Positions 1 through 10,371 are shown, numbered from the stretch's first letter. The stretch: 64,000 nucleotides of DNA from Anodontia alba (GCA_964016985.1 OZ024830.1:80316386-80380385); one strand, 5' to 3'. Made by a program: numbers and translations. The notes: generated from the letters alone by a model not told the origin.

Positions 1-43
1 CTTTTGAAAAGTGTCCCAAGTGACCTCTCCCTTAACACCCTCC

Positions 44-97
44 ACCCCCCCCCCCCCAAAAAAAAACAAAAAAAAAAAAAAAAAAAAAAAAAAAAAC
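44..97. repeat. poly-C/poly-A low-complexity tract
   Basis: A run of about 14 C is followed by about 38 nearly uninterrupted A. No gene is visible around it. Confidence 0.9.
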
Positions 98-275
98 AAC
101 CTCTTTGACTGGCAATTTAGCCTACATCATGGTAAACGTCAGTCATATTTTCATACCAGTATGTCTGAAACAGCTAAATGACCCTGTAACCCAAAAGCAG
201 CGGTGTGTTTAGATAAGCAAATCAAAACTTAATTATTTCTGTCAGTTAAAACAATGCCAGCAAGATGCGACAAGT

Positions 276-340
276 GGGTTGTTGCAGTGCTTAATTTTTT
301 CTCGCCTTTCAGGCTCGAAATTTAAGCACTGCAACAACCC
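276..340. repeat. hairpin with ~20-bp arms
   Basis: The arms GGGTTGTTGCAGTGCTTAA and TTAAGCACTGCAACAACCC are exact reverse complements around an imperfect loop. No TIRs outside the hairpin were recognised, so the family is unknown. Confidence 0.75.
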
Positions 341-408
341 CATACATATTTCTATACAACACATGTACCGTAGTTACTAGTCCAGTGTATATTGGATCCA
401 AGAGATCA

Positions 409-472
409 GTATTCTCATCAAGCCGCTTCTAATGAATACCCATAATATGTTTTCGTGAAGAAATAAGAACGC
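409..472. repeat. half copy of hairpin core I
   Basis: The stretch GCCGCTTCTAATGAATACCC, followed by an ATATGTTTTCGTGAAGAAATAAGAA-like flank, matches the right arm and right flank of the core I hairpin seen intact at 10447-10570. Only a trace of the left arm (TATTCTCATCAAG) remains, so this is a decayed copy. Confidence 0.6.
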
Positions 473-579
473 TTTTATATGGATACACTCTCCTTTATTA
501 CCCGTAGCAATAATACAGAGAAATACAATGCATAAAGTAATCTTGATTATAAAAGAAGATTAACAGATATTATTGCATA

Positions 580-1629
580 ACAAGAGGCCCACGGGCCACA
601 ACTCGCTCACCTGAGTGAAACCGCCACTGCAGATATGCAGATGGCATGCAACATTTTTCCAATACTCTTATGACAAGGCAATGGCTTAAACAGTTTTTGA
701 AATATCTTGCTTACAAGGTTAAAATGCTGAAATTTTCAAAACGTCACAAGTAAAACAAGTCACCCCAATGCCTCCTACCAACTTTTGAGTCAACTGGCAT
801 TTCAGTGCAGTAGAAGAAGCAAAAAATAGATTTTCAAGATGGCTACCATCTTGGATTTCCAATCAGAATGATTATAGCTATTTTTTTTTATCTACAAGTC
901 ACCCTGATGCTTCCTACTAAGTTTCAAGTCAATTGACTTTAAGGTTTAGGAGAAGAAGCGAAAAACAGATTTTCAAGATGGCTGTCATGGAGGCCATCTT
1001 GGATTTCCAATTGGCACGATTTTAGCTATTTTTGATGTACAAGTCATCCCGATGCTTCCTAGCAAGTTTGGAGTCAATTGGCCTTTCGGTTCAGGAGAAG
1101 AAGCGAAAAATAGCTTTTCAAGATGGCTGCCATGGCGGCCATCTTGGATGTCTAATCAGCACAATTTTAGCTATTTTTTATTTATAAGTCACCCCAATGC
1201 TTCCTAACCAGTTTGGAGTCAATTGGCTTTTGGGTTTAGGAGTAGAAGCGAAAAATAGATTTTCAAGATGGCTGCCATGGTGGCCATCTTGGAATTTGGA
1301 CCGACACGATTTTAGCTATATTTGATCTACAAGTCACCCTGATGCTTCCTAGCAAGTTTGGAGTCAACTAGCCTTTCGGTTCAGGAGAAGAAGCGAAAAA
1401 GAGTTTCAAGATGGCAGCCATTTTGGATTTCCGATCGGAACGATTTTAGCTATTTTTCTATCTACATGTCACCCTGATGCTTCCTACCAAGTATCGAGTC
1501 AGTTGGCCCTGGGGTGTAGGAAGAGTAGGCTTTTAAAGCAATTGTTCACGCCGCATGACCCATGATGGACGACGGACATTGACTGACCACAATAGCTCAG
1601 CATGAGCACTTCATGCTCAGGTGAGCTAA
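580..1629 (+). mobile_element. pearl/HINE-like tandem-repeat element 1
   Basis: The element starts with ACAAGAGGCCCACGGGCC, a short self-complementary head also seen at 3729. It carries about six diverged units of about 145 bp, each with an AAGATGGC/GCCATCTTGGAT palindrome. It ends with degenerate GACGG repeats and a terminal hairpin (AGCTCA...TGAGCT, 1594-1628). This layout of head, tandem array, ACGG-like microsatellite and 3' hairpin is known for bivalve pearl/MINE elements, which are linked to Helentrons. No coding capacity is present. The class is inferred; the structure is seen. Confidence 0.75.
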
Positions 1630-3127
1630 TAATCTGAGTAAATTTGGCTCAGTAGCTTCACAGAAGTCGTCAAATTCTCAACAATTTTCCCATATAAATG
1701 TTATGGGGCTCATACAAATGCATAGGGAAGCAAACTTGACCTTGCCGTAAAAAGGTCAAATGTCAACATACGATAATCTTTTTAGCAATTTTGGTAGATC
1801 TCCTGTCCCTGATGATTTGTGCACAGATTTAGCCCCAAGGCATCCCCAGTTCTGAAGAAGAAGATTTTTAAAGGGTCTTACCATATATGGGCATGGTGGC
1901 CATCTTGGTCTATGGACCGCGACCATTTTAGCAATCTTTCGTTCCCCTGACTTAAGAAGGCACAATATGAACTTAGAGCAAATTTGGCTCAGTGGCTTCA
2001 GAGAAGAAGAAATTTAAAATTCTCAACAATTTTCCCATTCAAATGTATGGGGCTCATACAAATGCATAGGGAAGCAAACTTGACCCCGCCGTAAAAAGGT
2101 CAAATGTCAACGTACGACAATTCTTTTAGCAACTTTGGTTGACATATCGCCCCGATGATTCGTGCAAAGATTCAGCCCCAAGGCTTCCTCGGTTATGGAG
2201 AAGAAGATTTATAAAGGTTTTTACCATATATGGGCATGGCGGCCATCTTGGTCAACGGACTGCGACAATTTTAGCAATCTTTTGTTTCCCCACCCTAAGG
2301 TAGCACCATATGAAATTTGAATAAAATTAGCTCAGAGGCTTCAGAGGAGAAGTCATTTGAAACTCTTAACAATTTTACCATTCAAATGTATAGAGCTCAT
2401 ACAAATGCATAGGGAAGCAAATTTGACCTTACCGTAAAAAAGTCAAACGTCAACGTACTACAATTCTTTTAGCAACTTTGGTTGACCTCTCGTCCCCGAT
2501 GATTCGTGCAAAGATTCAGCCCCAAGGCATCCTCGGTTATGGAGAAGAAGATTTTTAAAGGTTTTTACCATATATGGGCATGGCGGCCATCTTGGTCAAC
2601 GGACCACGACAATTTTAGCAATCTTTTGTTTCCCTACCCTAAGGTGGCTCCATATGAAATTTGAACAAAATTAGCTCAGAGGCTTCAGAGGAGAAGTCGT
2701 TTGAAACTCTTAACAATTTTCCCATTCAAATGTATAGAGCTCATACAAATGCATAGGGAAGCGAACTTGACCTTGCCGTAAAAAAGTCAAACGTCAACGT
2801 ACGACAATTCTTTTACCAACTCTGGTTGACCTCTCGTCCCCGATGATTCGTGCAAAGATTCAGCCCCAAGGCATCCTCGGTTATGGAGAAGAAGATTTTT
2901 AAAGGTTTTTACCATATATGGGCATGGCAGCCATCATGGTCGACGGACCGCGACCATTTTAGCAATCTTTCGTTCCCCCACCCTAAGTAGGCTCCATATG
3001 AAATTTGAGCCAAATTGGCTCAGCGGCTTCAGAGGAGAAGTTGTTTGAAAATGTTAACGGACGGACGGACGGACGGACGAAAAGTGATCACAATAGCTCA
3101 TCCTGAGCAGAGCTCAGGTGAGCTAAA
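1630..3127 (+). mobile_element. headless HINE-like array, 344-bp units
   Basis: It begins directly after the terminal hairpin of the preceding element and has no ACAAGAG head. Four units recur at about 344 bp (the CATACAAATGCATAGGGAAG block starts near 1711, 2055, 2399 and 2742). They are followed by (ACGG)6 at 3057-3080 and a hairpin at 3096-3125 whose last bases (CTCAGGTGAGCTA) match those of element 1. The internal units are unrelated in length to those of element 1, but the terminus is shared. Confidence 0.75.
3057..3126 (+). repeat. (ACGG)n microsatellite plus 3' terminal hairpin
   Basis: Six ACGG units are followed by a GATCACAAT spacer and a near-perfect stem AGCTCA(T)CCTGAGC / GCTCAGGTGAGCT. 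This terminal module defines the right end of the pearl/HINE-like elements in the window. Confidence 0.8.
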
Positions 3128-3150
3128 AAGCAGTGTCGCACGTTTTTAAC

Positions 3151-3204
3151 AGCCGTGCATTAACCGGCGAAAAGCCGTAATTCACGCGCTGTTAATGCAC
3201 GGCT
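3151..3204. repeat. hairpin, 14-bp perfect arms
   Basis: AGCCGTGCATTAAC pairs with GTTAATGCACGGCT across a 26-nt loop. It lies 190 bp left of a second, longer palindrome, and the two may belong to one foldback element. Confidence 0.7.
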
Positions 3205-3392
3205 ACGCAACTTTCAATATGACCGTACCGGGGCCACAGATTTGCTGCCGTTGCGAGATGTGTACTGCCCGGACCCAGAACGAGCTTAGTCCGTGGAAAT
3301 TACGTTCGCGAGACATCGGTGAAATGGCGAAACAAAATAGTGCAAGAAATAACGCGAAATGTAGCAAATGTTTTCAGTTTTTATGCAATAAT
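3205..3392. other. CpG-containing stretch, nature unclear
   Basis: This 190-bp piece is richer in CpG than its surroundings. It is open in one plus-strand frame (3195-3452), giving a Cys-rich reading with no recognisable domain and no splice or start context I trust. It sits between two hairpins and is more likely part of a foldback element than an exon. Confidence 0.3.
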
Positions 3393-3532
3393 AGCGATCG
3401 AACATGTTTTTTCAATGCATTAACATTCGCCAGGTCCCTTGGGAGGTGTTGAAAACCGCGGCCTTCGGCTTCGGTTTTCAACACCTCCCACGGGATCTGG
3501 CGAATGTTAATGCATGAAAAACCATGTTTGAT
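3393..3532. repeat. long palindrome (~60-bp arms)
   Basis: The arms run from about 3393 and to about 3532 and centre on CGCGGCCTTCGGCTTCGG. The inner stem GGAGGTGTTGAAAACCG / CGGTTTTCAACACCTCC is perfect, and the outer stem GCATTAACATTCGCCAG is also perfect. This is a foldback/MITE-like structure. Confidence 0.8.
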
Positions 3533-3728
3533 CCCTATAATAGAAAAGGAGACTTTTTAGGTTGAGCCATTTTGATTTTTTTACAGGCACATATCGCACG
3601 TCCGTGAACATGCTTCTTTTTGCATTTAGGTCTTCTGAATAAAGCATGAAGAGAAAAACGATTTTTTAAAGATAAGGAAAACAGTATATCTACACTTTTG
3701 CATCTTCAAACTTTTATAATAAAAGTAA

Positions 3729-5729
3729 ACAAGAGGCCCACGGGCCACGGGTCGCTCACCTGAGTGACATAGCCACTGCAGATCTGCAGATGTTATGCAA
3801 CATTTTTCCAATCCTGTCATCGCAACTAATGAAAAGATCATCATTTAAGCAGTTCTTTATTTTGAAGAAGGAGATATATGGCATGCCAGTCAATTGAGCG
3901 TGATCATTTGAACAAACTCTAAATGGCAGCCGGCTTGGATTTACGATCGGCACGATTTTAGCTATTTTTGATCTACGAGTCACCCCAATGCTTCCTACCA
4001 AGTTTCGAGTCAACTGGCCTTTCAGTTCAGGAGAAGAGGCGAAAAATAGATTTTCAAGATGGCTGCAGTGGCGGCCATCTTGGATATCCGATTGGCACGA
4101 TTTTAGCTATTTTTGATCTACAAGTCACCCCAATGTCTCCTACGAAGTTTGGAGTCAATTGGCCTTTCGGTGCAGGAGAAGAAGCTAAATATAGATTTTT
4201 AAGATGGCGGCCATGGTGGCCATCTGGGATTTCTGATCAGAACGATTTTAGCTATATTTGATCTACAGTCACCCTGATGCTTCCTACTAAGTTTCGAGTC
4301 AAGTGATTTTGGGTTTAGAAAAGGAAGCGAAAAACAGATTTTCAAGATAGCCGCCTATCTTGGATTTACGATCGGCATGATTTTAGCTATTTTTGATCTA
4401 CAAGTCACCCAAATGCTTCCTACAAAGTTTCGAGTCAACTGGTTTCGAGTCAACTGAAGAAGCGAAAAATAGATTTTCAAGTTGGCTGCCATGGCGCCCA
4501 TCCTAGTTTTACGATCGGCATGATTTTAGCTATTTTTGATCTACAAATCACCCCGATGCTTCCTACCAAGTTTGGAGTCAACTGGCTTTTCGGTTTAGGA
4601 GAAGAAGCGAAAAATAGATTTTCAAGATGGCTGCCATGGCGGCCAGCTTGGATTTCCGATAGGCACGATTTTAGCAATTTTTGTCTATAAGTCACCCCAA
4701 TGCCTCCTACCAAGTTTGGAGTCAATTGGCTTTGGGGTTTAGGAGTAGAAGCGAAAAATAGATTTTCAAGATGGCGGCCATGGCGGCCATCTTGGATTTC
4801 CGATCGGCACGATTTTAGCTATTTTTGATCTACTAGTCATCCTGATGCTTCCTAGCAAGTTTGGAGTCAATTGGCCTTTCGGTTCAGGAGAAGAAGCAAA
4901 AAATAGATTTTCAAAATGGCCGCCATAGCGGCCATCTTGGATTTCCGATCGGCACGATTTTAGCTATTTTTGATCTACAAGTCACCCTGATGCTTCCTAG
5001 CAAGTTTGGAGTCAATTGGCCTTTCGGTTCAGGAGAAGAAGCGAAAAATAGATTTTCAAGATGGCGGCTATGGCGGCCATCTTGGATTTCCAATCGGCAC
5101 GATTTTAGCTATTTTTGATCTACAAGTCACCCTGATGCTTCCTAGCAAGTTTGGAGTCAACTGGCTTTTCAGTTCAGGTGAAGAAGCGAAAAATAGATTT
5201 TCAAGATGGCGGCCATGGCGGCCATCTTGGATTTCCGATCGGCACGATTTTAGCTATTTTTGATCTACAAGTCACCCTGATGCTTCCTAGCAAGTTTGGA
5301 GTCAACTGGCTTTTCAGTTCAGGTGAAGAAGCGAAAAATAGATTTTCAAGATGGCGGCCATGGCGGCCATCTTGGATTTCCGATCGGCACGATTTTAGCT
5401 ATTTTTGATCTACAAGTCACCCTGATGCTTCCTAGCAAGTTTGGCGTCAATTGGCCTTTCGGTTCAGGAGAAGAAGTGAAAAATAGATTTTCAAGATGGC
5501 GGCCATGGCGGCCATCTTTGATTTCCGATCGGAACGATTTTAGCCATTTTTGATCTACAAGTCACCCCGATGCTTCCTACCAATTATCAAGTCAATTGGC
5601 CCAGGGGTGTAGGAGGAGTAGGCTTTTAAAGCAATTGTTGACGCCGCACGACGCACGACGGACGACGCACGACGGACATTGACTGACCACAATAGCTCAC
5701 CATGAGCTCTTCGTGCTCAGGTGAGCTAA
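3729..5729 (+). mobile_element. pearl/HINE-like element 2, twelve 145-bp units
   Basis: It has the same ACAAGAGGCCCACGGGCC head as the element at 580, then about 12 tandem units. The last several are spaced exactly 145 bp apart (unit starts 4861, 5006, 5151, 5296) and are nearly identical, which points to recent homogenisation at the right end of the array. The array ends in degenerate GACGG repeats (5641-5680) and the terminal hairpin GAGCTC...CAGGTGAGCTA. Short ORFs of 85 codons repeat with the units and are not genes. Each unit carries the palindromic AAGATGGCGGCCATGGCGGC block. Confidence 0.8.
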
Positions 5730-5744
5730 AAAGATAGCATTTGG

Positions 5745-5845
5745 AAACAAAGAATACATTACAGATAGAAAATGGGAGTCTCGGTTTTATTGAGACTCTT
5801 CATAAGCAGTAGTAATGAAGTTTGCAATACTGCGTACGCCCTCTA
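5745..5845 (+). repeat. dispersed repeat with GAGTCTC hairpin
   Basis: The block TTTGGAAACAAAGAA...GGGAGTCTCGGTTTTATTGAGACTC...AAGCAGTA recurs at 30808-30908 and, diverged, at 25275-25376. AGTCTC and GAGACT form a short stem. The 25275 copy carries a palindromic insertion that is absent here, so this copy serves as an empty site. Confidence 0.7.
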
Positions 5846-5960
5846 GCGTGTACATGAGCAGAACTACATTTTCAAAGATACCACAACGGGCCCAGTAATC
5901 GCAAAGGAAATGAAAATATAATCTGCACTAAGGTAACCTATATATAAGCCCATAACATAC

Positions 5961-7110
5961 CTGCAAAGCCTCCTGGTGTCCTGAGAAATCCGTTACTGTA
6001 CAAATTATTCAGAGTAGCCCAGTAATGTTCGTCGGGCGTCAAAGTATCCGCCGACCAGTCTAGAAGATTCTTAGCAATCTCGTTCTCCAGGGCGAATTCA
6101 ACAAACGAACGACTAAACACGTTATACGCATTCCCTTTAGTTATGGTAAGTCCGTCGGGAGGGTCCTCTTTCTCTTTCTTTGTATGTATGATATGTCCAG
6201 TTCGCTCATTCAGGTCAATGTAAGTAAAATGCTTATACTTGAATCTGGTCTTATCCAGTGTAGAGAAAACTTCATGTATATCATTTGTTCCATTGAAAAT
6301 TTTGAGAATTTCAACTAATTCTAGGTTTGTGCGGAGGGGCAGTTCACTGGAGGCAAGATTTAACAAATATTTCCATTCTGTGTTTCTTTCAAAATGATCT
6401 CTCATGCAGTTTATGTCCGCCAACAATCTTGTATGACTAGCATAAATAACAATTTCAAGTTTCGAAGCAATAAATACATTGTCAAAACAATTTGCAATGT
6501 TCTCAACAGATTCTAGCACATTGTCTGGTGTTTTTCTATCAACATGAATACAATACTGATTCTGTGGTCTGTACAAAAGGCGTAATAATCGCTCTAACTG
6601 CTCAACATTTCTGTGAAATAAAATATTAAAGGCGAGCGGGAAGTCAGATTCCGTCCCACTTGGTGATGCCATAACATAATCACGTGTTTTTCTAAATTTA
6701 TCACAGCTTATTGTTATCATACTATAATCATCGTCATTTCGATGTTTAAATGTATAGTTTTTGGATAATAAAACCGCCTTGGCTTTTTCCATTTCTTTCA
6801 CGTCGCCATTAAATAAGTTTGCACAAGAAATTCCTTCAAGTTGTGTACCCTTGTTACCAAATTTAGAGCCGATCAGCAAATCGCTATCTACTTCCGGTGT
6901 AGGCTTATGCAACATGGCGATTACATGTTTCCATTTTGGTTTTGATCCGTTTGCGCTGGGCGTTCTAAATATATCTGGTCCGTCAAAGAATATCTCATTT
7001 TCAGGGGTTCGCTCCATCCAAATGAAGGAAAAAAGCACAAACAGTGATAAAGCAAACGCAACATACACAAAATAAGTAATACATCTCCTTCGTAATCTGT
7101 AACGTGGCAT
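5961..7110 (-). CDS. core-2/I-branching beta-1,6-GlcNAc-transferase (GT14, GCNT-like), main exon, 3' partial
   Basis: This exon encodes 383 codons plus one base of a Golgi type II glycosyltransferase that adds GlcNAc in beta-1,6 linkage to O-glycan or polylactosamine cores. The short basic N-tail (RYRLRRR) precedes a membrane anchor at residues 10-32 and a stem. The GT14 domain shows FPLAFNILFHRNVEQLERLL (157-176), YRPQNQYCIHVD (180-191), the YASHTRLLADINCM block (223-236), WKYLLNLASSELPLRTN (246-262) and LTPDEHYWATL (357-367). The acidic residues of the last motif correspond to the SPDE region that I recall as holding the catalytic base in mouse C2GnT. Sequons lie at 54, 118 and 273. An in-frame TGA 12 bases before the ATG supports the start. 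The exon ends GCTTTGCAG|GTATGT, a good donor; the last ~50-80 family residues (C-terminal cysteines, FANKFD-type region) must lie in an exon beyond the window. The Cys common in vertebrate NLCGxDFP is replaced by Ala-Ser here. Which GCNT paralogue it is cannot be told. Confidence 0.9.
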
Positions 7111-7599
7111 TATTTTAAATCATGAACACAATACGGTGGTAAATCCCTAAAATTCCACTTTGAGCCCCTCTGCCCTCAAAGATAACATTAAGTTTCATTT
7201 GATATAAATCTATTTAGGACGTGCGACCCAACAGCTGGGCGTATATTTCTCCAAGTACTTGAATACACTATATTGCTCAAACGACTGTCTTTGAAGTTCC
7301 ATATTTCTCTCCGCGTATGAACCAGTGGGCATAACTTTGTTTCTGATATCCTTATCTTGAAATTATATAAGTTCATGTCAACTGCCATGTTTCAAAGGCC
7401 GCCGAGAACACTGAAGATCGAAGCAAATCGTGGCAACTGCATCTTATATCCAGCTTAGAACAACAAATCAATAGCTGAATTGCGTCTCACAATCTTATAA
7501 CTGGTTTCTCAAAAGTGCAGAGTATGCTGAAATATTGATTGTTAATCATAGACTTCATGGTGACTGTCCGGAAAATGGAATATTTGAATGTTCCTGTTA

Positions 7600-7881
7600 C
7601 ATTACGACAACACGCCTATTCAAATATATTGAAACTTTTACCACCAAAAAATGGCAATTTTTTCAGATAAAAAAATCTGATATTTTTCATATTTCTGCTC
7701 AAAACATAGATTGTGGGTACTCGTTAGAACCGCCTCGTCGAGGCGGTTCTAACGAGTACCCACAATCTATGTTTTTTAAGCAGAAATAACAAAAATAATG
7801 TTTACCCCTGTAAACCCCAGTTTTACTATATAAAAGTGGGGTTTAAGGGGATCAAAATTATATAGGTTTGTTTTCGTGATG
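7600..7881 (+). mobile_element. MITE family A copy 1 (ATTACGAAAACA TIR)
   Basis: The ends ATTACGACAACACGCCTAT and ATAGGTTTGTTTTCGTGATG are inverted repeats of each other. The left half has TTCAAATATATTGAAA; the right half has the GGGGTTTACAGGGG/CCCCAGTTTTACTATATAAAAGTGGGG block. The centre is hairpin core I. Five more copies lie at 41238, 41523, 42127, 50636 and 52439. It is non-coding. Confidence 0.85.
7701..7775. repeat. hairpin core I, perfect 37-bp arms
   Basis: This is a 75-bp perfect palindrome with a single-base loop (T at 7738). The arms read from AAAACATAGATTGTGGG inward through TACTCGTTAGAACCGCCTCG. It is the best copy in the window of a module found at about 17 sites. Confidence 0.95.
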
Positions 7882-8304
7882 ACATACACGTGTACTGTTA
7901 TAAGCTTATGGCTCGCTATACGATGGCTCGCTTAGATCGACAGCCTGCTCTTTGGTGAAATCCTGTGGTCTGTGCTTCCCTTCTCAAACAAGTACGAGAT
8001 TTTATTTACCTCTTTCCGGATACTTCAGAAGTATCTGAAAGGAAAAAGAATACACAGAAATGCATTGGCGAGCATGAAAATGATGGTACAGATGTGCAAA
8101 GTCAAAAAACCTGCTAAAAAAACCCTTCTTTCTTGTAATGTATTATGTCAGTGTGAGGGTAGCTTTTAATGTGAGACCATTTGTAAGCACATGGATACCA
8201 TGAGGATCAGAATTGAGCCAAACACTGTAATGGAAACCCATGGAAATTAATTAGAAGCCTGGTCCTTATACATCTTTGAACCATTATATCTCTGGAGCTA
8301 TAAG

Positions 8305-8658
8305 TTATCTCGAACTCGCTTATTTCGAATTACCGCTTATCTCGAAGTGAAAATCTGGTCCCTGTTTTAACATGAAACTATGCCAACAAGTAACAAAATA
8401 ATGTGGAAAAGAGGAGAAATTGCTCCTAAGGAGCAATTTAGAAATTGCTCCTAAGGAGCAATTTCTCCTCTTTTCCACATGCATTATTTTATATATATAT
8501 TTCTAACTTCAGGAGTCAAATTACATATTCATTTGTAAAATGTGTTTGTTCGATTTATTGTTTTCCTCACTCTCTCAACTCTGATATGTCGAGGTACGGA
8601 TATCTCGAAGTGTTTCAGTGAGTCCCTTGGAATTCGAGATAACGAGAGTCGACTGTAT
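8305..8658 (+). mobile_element. TA-MITE family B copy 1 (ACAGTCGACTCTCGTTATCTCGA TIR)
   Basis: The right end GAGATAACGAGAGTCGACTGTA and the degraded left end TTATCTCGAACTCGCTTAT match the copies at 32064 and 32448, where both ends and flanking TA are clear. A TA target site and pogo/Tc1-like ends suggest mobilisation by a Tc1/mariner-type transposase (inference). The centre is an 80-bp palindrome. Confidence 0.8.
8401..8480. repeat. 80-bp perfect palindrome of palindromes
   Basis: Two 39-bp arms are exact reverse complements around the dinucleotide AG. Each arm ends in a smaller palindrome (AAATTGCTCC-TAA-GGAGCAATTT), so the structure is a hairpin nested in a hairpin. Sister copies at 32238-32276 and 32570-32600 have only the simple GGAAAAGAGGAG/CTCCTCTTTTCC stem. 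Confidence 0.9.
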
Positions 8659-8685
8659 ATATTTCATTCAAAATTCCAGTACATG

Positions 8686-9023
8686 TACAGTCGAACTTCA
8701 ATGGCTCGAACATCTGTAAGTCCATGAAACTTGTTCGAGATTTGGGTAGTTCGAGTCATTGAGGGTCAGTCAAGAAGCAAATGGGGATACTTTAGAGAAG
8801 TATTTTTTATCTTCTATACAAAGAATGGTATGTTGAGCGTACTTATTAGAATCGCCTCGATGAGGCGATTCTAATGAGTACACACAACATGCATTATCAT
8901 GCTTAAATAAGAAAATATTTAAATTCTTGAGTTGTTGGAGGAATTTCCTAGTGACTTAAAACGTGTTCGAATCAGCCACGGTAAACGAGGTATCGGTGTT
9001 CCGAGTCATTGAGGTTTTACTTT
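8686..9023 (+). mobile_element. TA-MITE family C copy 1 (TACAGTCGAACTTCAATGGC)
   Basis: The left end TACAGTCGAACTTCAATGGC and the right end GAGTCATTGAGGTTTTACTTTA are diverged inverted repeats with TA at the border. The centre is a core I hairpin in its AGAATCGCCTC form. Related copies lie at 21356, 22651 and 56639. It begins 28 bp after a family B MITE. Confidence 0.8.
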
Positions 9024-9264
9024 AAGTCATATTTTCCTTAAGCTATCCAATATCCAAACGTTTAGAAACGCTAGGTTACTTCACCTACGCCATGAGAAAT
9101 TCTCTGAGGAGAAATTATGTCAACGTAGATATGCGGACAGGTAAGGCCCTGATCGGCCCGTGCATCCGCACAGTCTGATCAGAGCCCTCGCTGCCCGCTT
9201 ACAATCAATGAATATTTGAAAATTTATCGGTGTACAGCAAATCTCTTTATCAGAATGTGTGGCA

Positions 9265-9474
9265 TAACGCTCAGCACTCTGGCTAAAATTTTCAGCAGCT
9301 GACAAATTGACATTTTTCTTATCTTCCCCTGAAAACAAGAGCTGACATTTCAATCAAATTGTCTCCACTTGAGAAAATTTGCATGAAAATGTCAAAACCT
9401 ATTTCCAGGAAAAATAAGAAAAACGTCACCAATTTATCGTCTGCTGAATTAGACAAGACAGTAGTAATGGTTAA
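9265..9474. mobile_element. TTAA-MITE family F copy (CAGCAGACGACA ends, core III)
   Basis: The left end GCTCAGCACTCTGGCTAAAA and the right end CTGCTGAATTAGACAAGA...GGTTAA are inverted repeats of the family TTAACCCTTAGCACTCTGG. The centre has TTTTTCTTAT...CTGAAAACA and its complement around a diverged CATTTCATGCAAATTGTCTCC core. Confidence 0.75.
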
Positions 9475-9700
9475 CTTGCGAATCAGTCTTTACTTTTACC
9501 CTTCCACTTTTGAGTTTCTGACATGGACTCTTCCATCTCTGAATTAAGACACATCCATTGTTGTTAAATAGGGTTTCGGTCAAAAATCAATAACAAAATG
9601 ATAAACAGTGTAGATCCTGATGAGACGGCTCGTAGCGTGAGCCGTGTAATCTGGCTCTACACTGTTTGCATAGGTATTTCTTTTGGTTTGCAGGGCTGGT

Positions 9701-9845
9701 TGTGCACGTTGAGGTTTTACGGCCCAGTCAACCCAGTGGGGTCGTGTCGAGCGCGGTCAGTTTGCCTAACCACACTTTTACTGGGCAGGTTTAGTCCTCT
9801 AAGCGGTTAACCAGTATTGTGCACATTCTTTCGTCAGAAGAAGGG
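9701..9845 (-). mobile_element. tRNA-SINE type 1, 5'-truncated
   Basis: The block from CGTTGAGGTTTTACGGCCCAG to TTCTTTCGTCAGAA matches the 3' body of the SINE at 11398-11702, read on the minus strand. The tRNA-like head is missing. Confidence 0.75.
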
Positions 9846-10033
9846 ATGAAAAGGTTAAACACGTGTTTTTTCAAGGTATGGCAAACAGAATCACAGTATA
9901 AAACAAATTAAATTACTGTCACTTACTAGTAACATGATATTTCTCAGTATCTGTCAGGGGCAGATACCCGCTATAATATCTGGTATAAAATATCATCTTC
10001 AAAATTTTCTACAATAACAAAAAAGGCGATATT

Positions 10034-10252
10034 TTCAACCCTTGACCATTACCACTCTCTGGGCTAATGTAGTAGATGACAAACTGGTTACATTTATCTT
10101 ATTTTTCCCAGAAAACAGGATTTGGCATTTCGTGCAAATTGTCTCCAATAGATACAATTTGCATGTAATGCTAAATCCTGTTTTCTAGGAAAAATAAGAA
10201 AAAAGATCAATATATCGTCTGCTGAAATATTACCCAGTGTGCTAAGCGTTAA
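10034..10252. mobile_element. TTAA-MITE family F copy
   Basis: The ends AACCCTTGACCATTACCACTCTCTGGGCTAA and CTGAAATATTACCCAGTGTGCTAAGCGTTAA are inverted. The inner stem is CCAGAAAACAGGATTTGGCATTTC...CTAAATCCTGTTTTCTAGG around ATTGTCTCCAATAGATACAATTTGC. Confidence 0.8.
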
Positions 10253-10310
10253 CGTGTCAATCATAATTGTAGCAGACAACATTTGGGAAATATAAAGCCT
10301 TATTTTCTCT

Positions 10311-10311
<1 letters not shown>

Positions 10312-10349
<38 letters not shown>

Positions 10350-10371
10350 AAAAAAAAAAAGAAAAAAAAGA
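10312..10371. repeat. (CA)n microsatellite and A tract
   Basis: About 17 CA units are followed by A-rich sequence interrupted by a single G. Confidence 0.9.

Noticed and set aside
3195..3452. Cys-rich 85-codon ORF
   Set aside because: It begins in one hairpin and ends in another palindrome, with no splice or start context; probably foldback-element DNA.
4861..5553. A ladder of overlapping 85-codon ORFs with nearly the same protein
   Set aside because: They start every 145 bp, exactly the tandem unit length, and contain no domain; they are translations of a satellite-like repeat.
1..5937. Missing C-terminal exon of the GCNT-like gene
   Set aside because: I looked on the minus strand for the Cys-rich, FANKFD-type terminal segment and found none; the region is almost wholly repeats.
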